From the NCBI GenBank assembly GCA_023101725.1, contig JALJCO010001098.1:1488001-1552000 (forward strand): 64,000 nt of DNA, written 5' to 3'. The stretch is from Atherinomorus stipes. Its lineage: Eukaryota > Chordata > Actinopteri > Atheriniformes > Atherinidae. Under the pieces are notes generated by a model, which did no database searches, was not told where the DNA came from, and was given only the letters and a program-made list of their open reading frames with translations. Both the position numbers and the translations under genes were made by a program. Positions 12,241-32,536 of the stretch are shown one piece after another (position 1 is the first letter of the stretch; every line of letters starts with the position of its first letter).

Positions 12241-12404
12241 TCAGCGGTAGGTGGTGTAGGACCGAATCTTGCGGCTGAGGTTGCGGGCGAGCCGGTCGAC
12301 GGCGCTGCTGATGTGTCCGAGCTCCTTTTTGTGCGTCAGGCCGTCGATGTTGCCGCTGTACCACAGCACCCACCCGGCCAGGGAGGCGAGCACCAGCAGG
12401 ACTC
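12241..12404 (-). CDS. tmem238: tmem238 coding exon 2
   Basis: The exon starts after TTTGCAG and encodes the rest of membrane segment 2 and the basic tail, ending at TGA (12241-12243). It is much more GC-rich than its surroundings, as expected for coding sequence. The ATG just upstream (MRKLMFAG) is in the intron and is not the start. Confidence 0.88.
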
Positions 12405-15400
12405 CTGCAAACATCAGCTTCCTCATTAGCTCCTAAACACTCACATAAGCACAGAAAAATGTGCCGCCATGATGACATTCTTAAATTAAGAAATAAAAAT
12501 GTGAATATGCTCCATCTTAGAAACCTCTGGAGCAAATACAGTAGAAGTAAACTGACCTGTAACGACAGGAAACATGTTCAGAAAGAAATGTTATGTTTAA
12601 GATGATCTTTACATGCATGAAAATGTTCATGATCATCTCACTCTCTGTTGATGTTTTCTCCTGCTAGTGTTTATTTTATCCCCTACATCCTTATATTCAG
12701 TAACAATTAATATGAATGGTTAAAGGAAAAAACTGCAAAATACAATTCCTGCCTCCAAAAAGCTGGGATGCTGGGTGAAATGCAAATAAAAACAGATTGC
12801 AATGATTAGCTTACATCATAAACCCATATTTAGTTCCAGATAGAACATTAATAATGTAACAGATGATGACACAGATGCAAAGAAGAAGCCATGTGTGATT
12901 ATGATCCAGAATCACCACCATCTCCTCTCATCAACTCATTTAAAACGCTCTGAAGCAAAGTGGAAACTGTTCTGTGGTCAGGTCAATGAAAGCATGGAGG
13001 CCATGTCCTGCAGACTAAAGAGGGTCGGGAGCATCCGGTTTTTCATCACCCTGCATCTCTGATGGGATGGGGGTGTGTTAGTGTCTATGGTGACAGCAGC
13101 TTCTACATCTGTGAAGCTCCATCAATGCTGAAAACTACATGGAAGTTTCAGAGCAACATCCAGACAACGTGTCTTTCAGAGAAGGCCTTGCAGGTTTCAG
13201 CTAGACCTGGACCACATACTGGATCCATCACAGCAGCATGGCTGGAAACAGGAGGAGAGTCCAGCTGCTGAACTGGTCTGCCCGCAGTCCAGACCCTCAC
13301 CAGTAGAAAACATTTGGAGTAGGGATACACGATATTGGAGTTTTGGCCAATGTCCGATATGCCGATATTTTAATAAACATGTGGCCGATAACCGATATCG
13401 GTACAGATATTGAAGCTGAAAAAAATAAGCAGTCATTGCAAGTAGCAGTTCTGTCATCTGTTTCCGACACTTTGGAAAATAGGGGTGGGAAAAAACATCG
13501 ATACACTTAAATATTTCAATATTTTCATATGCCGATATCAAATCGATATCTAAAAACATGAAATCGATCAATTTTATTTACAAAATCTCGCAAGATTCCA
13601 TTTTTCTGTTTCAAAATCTCACGATATTTCATTAGTAAAATAGATAGATACCATGTTTTTAAATGTCAATATATCAGCGTATGAAAATATCACAAAATTT
13701 TTATGAATTCTCGTGGGACTTAGTAACAGAACAACGAAATATTGTGAGATTTCATTTGTAAAATAGATTGATATTGCGTATTTAAATGCCAATATGATAT
13801 CAGCATGTGTAATACATTGTGTACCCCCACCCCTAGTCTTTAGAAGTTTTAAAGTCGGTAAAAAGAAGTTTTTGAAGAAAAAAAGAAGTTTTATTTTTTA
13901 TTTTTTTAGACTTTAGAGACAGCGGGATCTGTTAAATATCAGTTAAATATTGGTTAAATATCAGTGGGGTGGCCGATGTCCGATACTCAGTTTTACGGCC
14001 AATTTACGCCGATACTGATAGGGGGCCGATCAAATTGTGCATCTCTAATTTGGAGCATCATAAAGGATGCAAAAACAGGATATCTGCACACTTTATCTGT
14101 GCAATATGTCACTTTACTGTGAGCTTCCGGTCCTAGAAGATCAAGTTGCTCAGATAAAGTGCGTAAATCGTCTCTCTGCATCCAGTAATCTCAGTTTCCA
14201 GACTCTTTTCCAAGACTGCACCAGGTTGAGAGGTAGTCCATTTATAGCGAGAATCAGGAAAACCTGCTGAGCAACTGGAATCCTGCATCAGACCAGAACG
14301 GGACAACATTCCTCTCCTAAACCTCCAGCATCTGGTCTCCTCACTTCCCAGATGTTTACAGACGTGTTAAAGGAGGAGATGCTGCACGATAGTAAACGAC
14401 TACTACCAAACTACTACTGGAACTACTACTTACAGATGGGTTGTTGCCATCAGATTCAATATCAGCTCACATTTTCCATGAAAGGCTAAAATGTCTCAGT
14501 TTCAATATCTGACATGTTGCTTATGGCAAAGTGCCCTCCCCCCCCTTTCCCATTGTTATCTTTTCATTATGTGTCTGCAAATATAAGTGAGCCATAATGG
14601 CTGCTGCCTCAAGTCTTCCTGCTTCCTGTACATTCATGTTTATGTCTGCATTATGTCCGATGTTCCCCTGATCTTGATGGTATCAACTGAAAATAATTTC
14701 GTTATTCCAGGATGCCAGTTCAACGACAACTTATGTTTCTGATTCTGATTATGTTGCCATATGGGTCTTGACATTTTTAGTTTATTAGACCATTTTAAAA
14801 CATACATTTTCAATATTTTTCCCCACAAATTTAACTACACATGAACAGAAATCCAACACATTAAAGTGAATGGATAAATGTTGTTCAGTCAGAATAACAC
14901 ATTCAGTGACGCACGGGACAATCCCAATCTGTCTTCTAATCAATATCAGTCGACACTTAATGTGTGATTTTTCACCTTCAAAATCATGTTGACTGTTTCA
15001 TGGCTGATAAAGTATCAACCTGGGATTTTAAAGAAGAGTTTTTTCTGTTTATTTCCTATCAACTCATGAAATCAGCATCAACGACATCAGGAAAAGGGAG
15101 CTCATCATCTCTGTGTTATCAACTCCCTATAATGAGCATAAATGATAATGAAATAGCAGTATGACGCACAGTCTTCTGCACCATAAAGGAAAAAACATCT
15201 CCGACTTTTTTTCCTGAATCTTTCAACAAATCCCTCTGCATGTGATCCAGTTATAGTCCACCATCAACATTTGAGATTTACTTTGCTTTGCACCTGTTTT
15301 GATTTCTAATATTCTCTCATATCTATAATCACTTGCCAAACAGAACTGAGCTTGATATCTTCTAGGCTGATGTAAAATAATTATTATGGAAGTGAAATCT

Positions 15401-15902
15401 TATCTAGGAATAAAAAGTGCTTTATTTCTGTGCATAAGGCTCACAATGTTTCTGCTGGGTTTCTGTATGATTAAATGTCTTCAAATCAACTGAAAACAAA
15501 ATGCATCAGAAATTATTAACTACAGCATTTATAGTCAAATGTTCCCTTATCTAAAATCATTTAAATTAGTTTAAATGAATTAAGTGAGACCAGCTTCTCT
15601 GGACATTTTGGAGCTGCAGGCAGTATATTTAAACTCCTATTTTCCCGACTCTGAACAGGCTCTTAGTGCAGTAAAACGGGCTAATATCTGGACCACCCCA
15701 CCCTGAAACACAACATACACCACATCCTTTTACAAGCTGAGACAAACGTACCGGTGTAGACCAGTAAGTCTCCATAATCTTGTCCATTGATTTCCAATGT
15801 GGCAAAGACTCCCACCAGCAGAGCGGATCCACCCAGCAGGTCCATCACCACGGCAAAGGCCAGCGCCAGTTTACAGTGGGACAAACCGTCACACAGCCCC
15901 AT
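12241..15902 (-). CDS. tmem238: TMEM238-family small two-pass membrane protein (two coding exons)
   Basis: Coding exons 15752-15902 and 12241-12404 join in phase 1 (ACCG|GTACGT donor, TTTGCAG|GAG acceptor) into a 104-residue protein from an ATG at 15902. Two hydrophobic segments are clear, about residues 11-34 and 46-68. Between them is a short loop with LEINGQDYGDL. The second segment ends in a WVLWYSGNI motif, and a basic C-terminal tail follows (VDRLARNLSRKIRSYTTYR). Order, length and motifs match the vertebrate TMEM238/TMEM238L family, whose function is not established. No signal peptide beyond the first membrane segment is seen. The coding part is preceded by an acceptor at 15909, so at least one 5' UTR exon exists, probably in the GC-richer segment near 17400. 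Whether it is tmem238 or tmem238l cannot be settled here; the ccdc106/cnot3 neighbourhood favours tmem238. Confidence 0.88.
13320..14047 (+). mobile_element. hAT-like element, family A copy 1 (728 bp)
   Basis: The element starts TAGGGATACACGATATTGG and ends TGTGCATCTCTA. It has a perfect 8-bp target duplication, ATTTGGAG, at 13312-13319 and 14048-14055. The interior is dominated by variations of CCGATATC and CGATATTTC and has no coding capacity. Related copies lie at 48421-50286, 62397-63178 and from 63795. It sits in the tmem238 intron. Confidence 0.9.
14048..15751. other. Rest of tmem238 intron
   Basis: Apart from the hAT-like element to its left, this 1.7-kb part of the intron shows no recognised repeat family and no exon-like sequence. 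Confidence 0.5.
15752..15902 (-). CDS. tmem238: tmem238 coding exon 1
   Basis: This exon holds the ATG (MGLCDGLSHCKLAL), all of membrane segment 1 and the start of segment 2. It is preceded on the minus strand by a pyrimidine tract and CCCAG at 15909, with six 5' UTR bases (TTGCAG) before the ATG. The exon ends ACCG before GTACGT. Reading past the donor gives a spurious extension that has no family similarity. Confidence 0.88.
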
Positions 15903-15908
15903 CTGCAA

Positions 15909-17300
15909 CTGGGAGGGAGGAGAGTGTTAGAAAACCCACCACTGCAGGGACACGAAGTCCCACCGAAGCTACAAGCAGTGTAGTAGCAGCTGCTGACACA
16001 CAACCAGCCTGCAGAGGTGCAGGAAGAGGAGTGTAAACATAATTTCACTGTTGTACTTCAGATAAACTACTAAATAATCTAAAGTGTTGGCCAATTATTG
16101 TTTTAAATGCAAATGAAGTTACTTTAATTAATAGATAAATCAAATAACAATTATAATTTCTTATTAAAGTTCATTATTTGGGTGGCAAAAAATAAGAAAA
16201 TTTACTTCCACAATTTTCTTTCAATCCAATAAACATCCCAAAGGTGAAAAAGGACTAAAAAACATAACTTATAAATGATCTGACATCGTGTATCATATAT
16301 TCCCAATATTTATCAATCAGCTAATGCTTACAGTCCTCTCTGTATACCATATTTTAACAATTGTCTTGAACAATTTAAGAGAAAAATGTGTATTTGTAAA
16401 GTTAATGAAGCTAGAGTACAATAAAACACACTTTATTACTGAATTGTGAGGGGAAGCAGCACTAAAGAAGAAAAATATTCTTATATAAACCTTCAAGCGA
16501 TCTCCAATGCCTCTGCCAAGGAGTAAAATCTCCACCACCCCCCGATCCCTAAAAGAAAGGAGCCCTTTACCTCTGATATATTATTATATTAAATGAGGTT
16601 TGCAGAGAACAGGACAGGAGGATCTAAATGTGGTTTAGTTTGTAAAATCTACTCTTTAAAAATCTAGTTTAAAGATTACCAACACATCAAGGATGTTTCT
16701 ACACAGATTCAAAATCATGAAGATGCTGGAATCAAAATGTTCCTGAAGAAGATGAATAAATATTTAACTTAAATGATTTCCCATTAAAGTTCAGTATGTC
16801 TGGCAGCTGAACTGAAAACTGACGTAAAACCAATACAGCAAGTACATTAAGAGCTGATTTAAGATGGTATAGCACAGAAAATTACAGAAGAAAGAAAAAG
16901 AAAGACAGACTTTTTATCTACTTGTTTAATAGCTTTCTTCTTTCCCCCCATGGATCGTGTGTGAACTGTTTGCTTCAAAACTGAATTGCTCACATTAGTA
17001 AGTTTATTTAACGAGTGTCTACAACATAATTATATTATGCGCATTAATTAATAATATAAACAACAATTAGATTATGCTGCATTCACGCATTGCTGTGCAC
17101 AATTTGCGCACATTTAACGATAACAGGCTATCAGTAAAAATTCATTAATTACAGTTCACTTTTTAGATATGATGGCCGAGAAAAGATTTTATAGTATAAC
17201 TTCTGGAAAGATTTCTACAAGAAAAGCAGACTAACTGTCCCTCAACGAGCCCATTTTAGCCGTAAAATCAACTTGGAATAACTTTGAATACGTTTGACTA
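15909..17300. other. Probable 5' intron of tmem238
   Basis: The acceptor at 15909 requires an upstream non-coding exon, so this AT-rich stretch is most likely intron. No coding segment or clear repeat was identified. Confidence 0.45.
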
Positions 17301-18111
17301 CACAATTACACTTTAACTCACTTGTTATTGTTGAACTTTCGGCGACATAAAACTCTCTTTGTGTACTTCAGTGTTTCTGGAGCTCGTCTTTCTTCCGCAT
17401 TTACCTTCCTCACCTTCCCCACCTGCGGCACGCCCCTCAGCTCGCACATTTCCGGTGGATGTTTCCACGTTTTTCCAACCTTAACTTTTTCATTTTAGCC
17501 CACGTCATTCTTCATACACAGTTTATTAAATAAACGTGTCATTCTGAGGTTAGTTAGGCCTATGTAACAATTACTGGACGAAGTAGTTTTGGAACATTTA
17601 TTTCTTGTCATTTTTTGTTTCGTTACACCAATTTTTATTCCAAATGCATGGGTTAAAAAAGAGAAAGGATTCGGGGTTTTTACTTTCTATTTCCCGAGGC
17701 ACATTGAATGCATCTTTTTTTATTTTGATAAAATAAAAAGGGGGTCATTTAAACAAATGCGTGCTAAATGCTTGATTTAGTTTCTCTCAATTCAGCACTT
17801 CAGATAGAAAAAAGTCTCAAGAACAGAAACATTCAGTTTTAGAAAGATTATCTACTGAAAATCGCTGATTGGAAAGGCGCCGTTCTGCGCATGTGTGACG
17901 CGAGCACACCCGAGCGTGGTACACCTGTTGAGGCCACTTATAATCAGGTAATTGCCGCTGCGGCCCGCGTGCTGGTTCGGTCAGCAGCAGCTCATTTCAG
18001 CCTGTATTACAGAAGTATAAACCGCGCACAGAGCGACGGGAAGCAAAACCCAGCTTCCTGCGGATATTTTGGTTATTACTTATCAGTGTTCACCTGCCAG
18101 AGTCTGCAGCC
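17300..18111. promoter_or_regulatory. Probable divergent promoter of tmem238 and ccdc106
   Basis: The segment lies between two genes pointing away from each other and is locally richer in CpG than its flanks (17430-17460, 17870-18060). A minus-strand donor-like AAG|GTAAAT near 17410 could end the tmem238 5' UTR exon. A TTCCGG (ETS-like) site is at about 17450. TGCGCATGTG at 17886-17895 resembles an NRF1 site and is followed by GTGACGCGAG. No convincing TATA box at a set distance was seen. That one region drives both genes is inferred from position. Confidence 0.5.
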
Positions 18112-26404
<8,293 letters not shown>

Positions 26405-26895
26405 TGACGGGGAGGATGAGGAGTCGGTTTGTAAGAGGCGTTCACATGTTGTAGGTTTTTCTTTGTTACAGATTCATAAAGTGTTTGAGTGGCAGGACAA
26501 CCTGCAGGATCACAGGTTCTAGTTGGATCCAGTTTTTCCAGAAAGCTGAGTGATCAGTTTTCATTTTTCGTGCAGCTGTGAGTGACAGCAGCTGTTTGTT
26601 TTCTTTCGGTCTGAAGCTGCTTGTGCTTTTTGACTCTGCAGGATAGAGATGAGGCTCTGTGTTTACCTAAATGTGAGATTATTATTAATTAACCTGTTCT
26701 TGAGTGTAAATTTTCATTTCAAAAGAGACCAAATGAGTTTGTGATCATCCCAGATGATATTTTGTTTTCTAGTATATTAAGATGCTTCTTTGTTTTGCTT
26801 ATGTATGACTCAAATTTAAAGTCATTTGCACACTGAAAAATAAGAAATTTATTTATTTAAAACTGTTATGTTACTGTATCTGTAATGGTTCTTTA

Positions 26896-26901
26896 ATTAA
26901 A
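26896..26901 (+). terminator. Candidate poly(A) signal of ccdc106
   Basis: ATTAAA, the commonest variant signal, lies about 490 nt after the stop codon. No downstream GT-rich element was verified, so this is only a candidate. Confidence 0.3.
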
Positions 26902-27479
26902 TCATGTTGATGTGTGTGAAATCAGAAAATGCTAAATGTTACACTGAGCATCAAAGTAAACGTGTTGTTGTTTGGATTCTTTGAGTTCATGTGAGTCAAA
27001 TAATGCAACAAATACAAACCAGTTATTACTTTTACTGACACGATTTGCAACAGTGTTTTATATTTTTAACATTTACGTGTATTATTTCATTTTAACAAAG
27101 CTGACTGCTTCAATAATGAACTTTCACTGATCTGCATCATGCATTATATCCAGCACCCATATCAGCAATCATACCAGTAATGTAACCACAGTGCAGCCCA
27201 CGATGGTAACTGGTGTGCTTGGTAATACAAGCCTACAGCACCCTCTAGTGTTAGAAAACAGTAATGCAGCTTTTTCTTAAATTCTTTGCTTTAACCTCTC
27301 ATGCTCTACTTTCCTTATTCATCAAAAAGACCCACCTCCTCTCAACCTTTAATTTACAGTAAATTAATTTATCCTTATCCCCCCCCCCCCCAAAAAAAAA
27401 TATTCATTTAAATTGGTTACTTATTGTTTTGAGTGGAAGCAATGGTTAGAAAGAATTACTAAAAAGTAAGTGGAGAGAT

Positions 27480-27622
27480 CCCTTTTCTACGGAAGACGAT
27501 TTGGGCCACTGAAGAAAAAAACCATTCTGAAAAAAAAAAAAAATCAAGATTTTTTTTTTTTTAATTTCCGAAAAAGTCCAAATTCTGACTTTTTGGGAAA
27601 TTGAAAAAAAAAAATTTCCTGG

Positions 27623-27682
<60 letters not shown>

Positions 27683-27811
27683 CCAGGAATCAAAATTTTT
27701 TCAATCAAAAAAAAAAAATCTTGATTTTTTTTTTTTTTTTTTTTTTTAGTGTTCTGGAAAAAAAGTCCGAATTTTGACTTTTTGGGAAATTGGGAAAAAA
27801 AAATCCTGGAT

Positions 27812-27870
<59 letters not shown>

Positions 27871-27960
27871 GTTCTGGAAAAAAAAGTCTGAATTCTTAGA
27901 TTAAAGACATAATTTTGACTTTTTTCTGAGAAATTTTTTTTTTCTTCAGTGGCCCCAATC
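27480..27960. repeat. Low-complexity cluster with (AT)n hairpin and (CA)n
   Basis: An (AT)n run at 27624-27680 is bracketed by TTCCTGGC (27616-27623) and its inverse GCCAGGAA (27682-27689), so the block is one long hairpin. Long A and T runs flank it. A (CA)n run (about 27813-27832) and a second (AT)n (about 27833-27868) follow. The phrases AAAAAGTCCGAATTTTGAC and TTTTGGGAAATTG recur three times. Confidence 0.85.
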
Positions 27961-29019
27961 CTCTACTGTACTTTTCCTCTATGTAAGTGTTTAATTAAAT
28001 TTTACACATGTAAATGTATGTTTCTGTTCCTGTCATCATAGATTTATATTATTTCAAACATTAAGGAAAAACAATGTAACAGAAATGGAAAGAAAATAAA
28101 ATAAATTGATGTGATTGAGTAGAAAATAAGATCATGCAAATAGACGAGCTTCATTTAAACCAGGTTTACTCGACCAAACATGCCTGGTGTCAATGAGCGA
28201 GTGGCTTTATACTTTGGAGCAACAGGGAAATGTTTTCCCTTTTGGCACATGAACACAATATAAGTATTATTACTTTGAAGAGATTGTGTTTGAAACTGTG
28301 TATTCAGAGAGAGGAACATCAACATTCCTCCTTGATTTCAACATTATTCTTGAAATTTCTAACTTATTGACATTTTAACTGAGTTATTGAAGGAAGGGGG
28401 AAAAAATTCTTCCTCCATTTTTTTTCTCATTGTGGCCCTAATTCTCCGTCGTACATAACCAACAGCACAAAACACAAGACACAAAACATAATCTGAAGAA
28501 CACAATGTAATTCATGCATTTATTTAGCAAGAATGTGAGTGTGCGTGCATGAACTTTGCAGTGTGTTTCCCACGTGTAAACTGTCCATCATGATTGAACT
28601 CTTTTCGCGAGCCGGAGCAGCTGCAGGCTCGGGTGGATCAGGACAAGATTGCCTCTGCCAGCGTGTGGGGTGTTTTTTATTTTGTCTACCTTTAGTCATG
28701 TGGGGTTGTTGATGGTGGTGACACACCTGCACAACAGAATGTGTGTCATGTTTGTGTGTTTGTAACAACCACCAGGTTAACGTAGTATCTTGGTGACGTG
28801 CAACGTTCATGGAACTATAAACAAACGTAATATATCACCTTTAATGTTGGAATCATTCGGGAAAAAGTCCTCAAGTTAGCCACTGCAAAAGGAAAACAGC
28901 CTCCCTGACTCACTGACACAATTAATCGTAGAGTAAATAATACCTGATAGTTGATTTAGTATATTTTATTTTGTGAACAAACATGTAAATACATTAATAT
29001 TTCAGCACCAAGTGAACAA

Positions 29020-29110
29020 GTTAAGTTCAAGTTCAAGTTCAAGTTCACTTTATTTCTAAAGCACTCTTACACTGACAAAGACAGATCAAGGTGCTTTACA
29101 ACAATAAGAC
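29020..29110. repeat. (TTCAAG)n-ended retroposon tail
   Basis: Four TTCAAG units lead into TTCACTTTATTTCTAAAGCA and AAGGTGCTTTACAACAATAA. This is the look of a LINE-derived 3' tail read inverted. A similar (TTCAA)n-ended fragment is at 59055-59125. There is no coding part. Confidence 0.5.
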
Positions 29111-29210
29111 ATAAATAAAAAAATAAACAGCAGAAGAATCTAAAAAACAGTAAAAACAAATATGAAAAATAACACAGCAGAGACTGAATTATTTCTGTGC
29201 TCATGATGTA

Positions 29211-29620
29211 AAGTCATCCTCAAAATTGTTCCGCTGTTAGTGAAATAAGATTAAACTGAGAAAAGTAATTATGAATAAAATAATTTAGAAAATTGAAAAA
29301 AGAAACAAACAAAAAAATAAATAAAACAAGTAAACAAGCATGATGAGGCTCCGAAGCTATAATTTTGTGGAGCAACACTTTGAGATAATCACTGCAATCA
29401 GGTGTTTTCTCTAATGTTCAAAAATACTTACATTTGTCTGGGACAGGCTTTTTTGTTTGTTTTATAAATTATTATTATCCAATCACAATTCAAAAGCAAT
29501 ATTAAAAGTCACTAAATTATAATTTTGTAAATTTTTATTTATTAGTTTCTTATTTGAATTACGATTTTAAATTCAGCCTTTTCTTTAATTGGAGCGTCTG
29601 AATAATTCTGAGGACGACTG
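29211..29620. mobile_element. MITE of the 'CCTCAAAATTATTC' family, copy
   Basis: The left end is AAGTCATCCTCAAAATTG. The right end is ATAATTCTGAGGACGACTG, with TA on both sides. It is related to 32028-32536, 50418-50967 and 61518-62045. Non-coding. Confidence 0.6.
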
Positions 29621-30359
29621 TACATTTTATGATTATAGTCCCAGTAAATCTTTAATGTATTGTTGATCTTTATAGGCACAGGTGAAGCTCAGGAAGCTTA
29701 TTTGTCTTAAAATGTTTTCAGCTTTTTTTTCCCTCATCAATCCACAAAATATTTGTACGTTGGTGAAAAAGTAGGAGTATTCAAATATGCCACAGAGGGG
29801 GATTTAACATGGACACTAACAGAGCAGTTTACTATGAAGGAGGTCACAAGTTCTTACGGATGCCACAAGCCAGAAATGGTTTAAATATAAAAATATAACT
29901 GTTATTTAACAGAAATTAATCAAAGCAAGTTAAAGTTGCACAGATAAAATTAGGACAGAGGCAGGGGATTAATCTGAGGCATGGTGACAGGACCCTCAAC
30001 TGTCACACATGTCAAAGAAAAAAATGTTTTAGGAGAGCTTGAGATTAAAATGCCCCATAATATGTCATTATTCACATCATTTATTTCAGATTGCTCTCAT
30101 TTCACAACCCTGTTGCAGAACATCTCCACAGCATGATGCAGCCGTGATGTTTAACTGACAGCATGGCGTCAATAAGACCGTATTTTATTCTTTATTTCCT
30201 CCACAAAACATGTTGGAAGATTAGAAAACAGTTTAATATTCATTTTTTCAAACCAGATTTTTATTCTCATGAGCTGAGAGTCATTTTTATGCCTTTTGAC
30301 TTCTTTCTTGCCCTTTTTCCACAAAGGCCTGGATGATGGATTGCTGCACTGATGGTTCA

Positions 30360-31340
30360 ATTCAGTTCCACTTAAATCCCTTTATCTGTCCCCATGGGGC
30401 AATTTTTAAAGCAGGAGGGCATGTTCGTAGCTTTAAAATAAAAACATACAAATCAGCAGTCAGAAAATCAGCAAAGTAAAAAAAAAAAACAAAAAAACAT
30501 ACAGGATTCAAAGATTAAAAATATCATTTCTAAAGTGCTTTTTGTAGATTTATGGGATCCGTGTTGAGGTTCTGGACAGTTCTGAGGATGATGATTGAGT
30601 CCTGGGGGGAGCCAGTCAAAGTCAGGAAACATAATTAGGGAGGAGTCCTGTAAAATTTAAGCTGATTACATAGTCTGCTGATTAGATAAGGTGGTGAGTG
30701 TTTTAATAGGCTGATGTTGAAGCAGATTTGCCCATATTCAGCATTTTTGTTCTGCAAAGACATAAAATAAGTATTTAAGAAGAGGTTATTGTATTTTCTG
30801 TAAAAGTCAAATGGAACGTGTGTTTATCCCAAATGATCTCAATTTCCTGAGTAGATATCATCTCTGATGGAATTTCTTTAGGATTTCCTTGGTGGAAAAC
30901 CTCAAGTTGTCAAAGATTTTTCCCAAATATTTATAGTCCACAATCTTTACTGACACCTGCCTTGAATGATGATGGCTGCGTCTGCTACCTGCCTCTGTTC
31001 GGGGGGAAGTTTACAATCATCTCCTTGGTTTTATGTACATTGAGTTCAAGGTTTCTACACAGCTCCACAAAGGCCTGCAAAGCAGAGATGTGGTGTGTGT
31101 GTGTGTGTGGCCAGAAAGGCAACACAGGGGGACTGTGCCATCAGCAAACTCCACAAAGCCCAGTCTTTTCAATGCACCACACACAGAGGGGATAATTAAT
31201 AAAAATAAATAAATAAATGAAACTCTTTCACACATACATGAGTGGCGAGGACCATGGGCATCTGGGTTGGTCCACTGGTTCCTAATATGTTTTTCGCCAC
31301 ATTTTAATGCATCACACCAGCTCAGGACAAACATTTCTAC
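30360..31340 (-). pseudogene. CR1/L2-like LINE reverse transcriptase relic
   Basis: Minus-strand frames show decayed reverse-transcriptase signatures. FADGTVPLC at 31137-31160 replaces the catalytic YADD/FADD box (Asp to Gly at the last position). ELCRNLELNVHKTKEM follows, then VSVKIVDYKYLGKIFDN at about 30922-30960. The 3' end near 30360-30420 has CTGTCCCCATGGGGC, typical of fish LINE tails. Stops and frameshifts and an AAAT-type insertion (31195-31217) show it is dead and 5'-truncated. Confidence 0.8.
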
Positions 31341-31517
31341 CAGCCTAGGATGTGTGAAAATCTACCAGGAGTTATTATCATAACCTCCATAAATATCATT
31401 ATTATTATTATTATTGTTGACATAATTGTTATCATTTATGTATTTATTTATTTATTGATTACCACCATCATGTGTGGAAGCTGTAGTTATAACCAAAGGA
31501 TAGGGGCAGAACCCTTG

Positions 31518-31950
31518 CCGTATTTTCCGGACTATAAGTCACACTTTTTTTCATAGTTTGGCAGCTTGTGTGACTTATAGTCCAGTGCGACTTATATATC
31601 AAAATATATATAGTTTAACATATTCTTAAGTATCAATTCATACTGACTGACATGAGACATGACTGCTCTGAGGGCAAAAATCCCAAAACAGCCTTATCTC
31701 AGTGAGAGGAGTTCATTTTGGACATCTGGCGGTACTGCCTGTGCGGTGAAAAAAAAAAAATCCTCAAAAACATATGTATCCTTCTTAGTTACAATGTTTA
31801 TGTTCATTTACAGGCTTTAACTCTGTAATCGGACTGATTGGGTAATTTTTAGTAGTAACAAGTAGGATATGAACAATCCGAAGATTACCCTATTTTAGAT
31901 AACCAAATACAACTTATAGTCCAGTGCGACTTATAGTCTGGAAAATACGG
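31518..31950. mobile_element. TIR element with CCGTATTTTCCGG ends (433 bp)
   Basis: The left end CCGTATTTTCCGGACTATAA and the right end, inverted CCGTATTTTCCAGACTATAA, match at 19 of 20 positions. Inside each end are further GTGCGACTTATAG motifs. No coding sequence and no clear target duplication beyond the ends, so the superfamily is left open. The middle (31676-31830) resembles the interior of other repeats in this window. Confidence 0.8.
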
Positions 31951-32027
31951 TACTTACATTTCAAAATATAAGCATATATGTCTATACACATGCATGCATG
32001 CACACATACACACATGTACAGTATATA

Positions 32028-32536
32028 CAGTCGTCCTTAAAATTATTCACACCCTCCCATTAAAGAAAAGGCTAAATTCACAACAGTAATTCAAATAACA
32101 AGAAACTAAAGAGACTAATATTTTTAAAAAAATACAAAATATAATTTAGTGAAATATTGTGGTTGGAAATAATAATAATAATATTAATAAATAAATGTCC
32201 CAGACACATAAGAGCATCTTTCCCATGAAAAGTGGACCACAATACCTGTCAAAAGATGCAGAAGTCGTTCAGAATGTTACAGAAAACACCTGATTGCAGT
32301 AATTACCTAAAAGTGTTGCTAAACAAAATCTTAGATTGGAGCCCCATTATGCTTGTCTACTTGTTTATTTTTCCGTTTGTTTTTAGGATTTCTTTCAAAC
32401 CACAATTCAAAATTAATGTCATGATTTTCATAGAATTTGTATTGATTATCACTTTTGTCAAATTCATCTTTTATCACTGACAACTGATTTTTTTTCTTCT
32501 TTAATTTGAGGGTATGAATAATTTTGAGGACAATTG
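32028..32536. mobile_element. Palindromic Tc1/mariner-type MITE (509 bp)
   Basis: The ends are CAGTCGTCCTTAAAATTATTC-like on the left and inverted CAATTGTCCTCAAAATTATTC-like on the right, each flanked by TA. The arms extend over much of the element ('CTCCCATTAAAGAAAAG' mirrors 'CTTCTTTAATTTGAGGG'). It is the best-preserved copy of its family here. Non-coding. Confidence 0.75.

Noticed and set aside
12053..12535. 160-codon minus-strand frame over tmem238 exon 2
   Set aside because: It crosses the splice site and the stop in another frame; the tmem238 frame has family similarity and correct splice phases.
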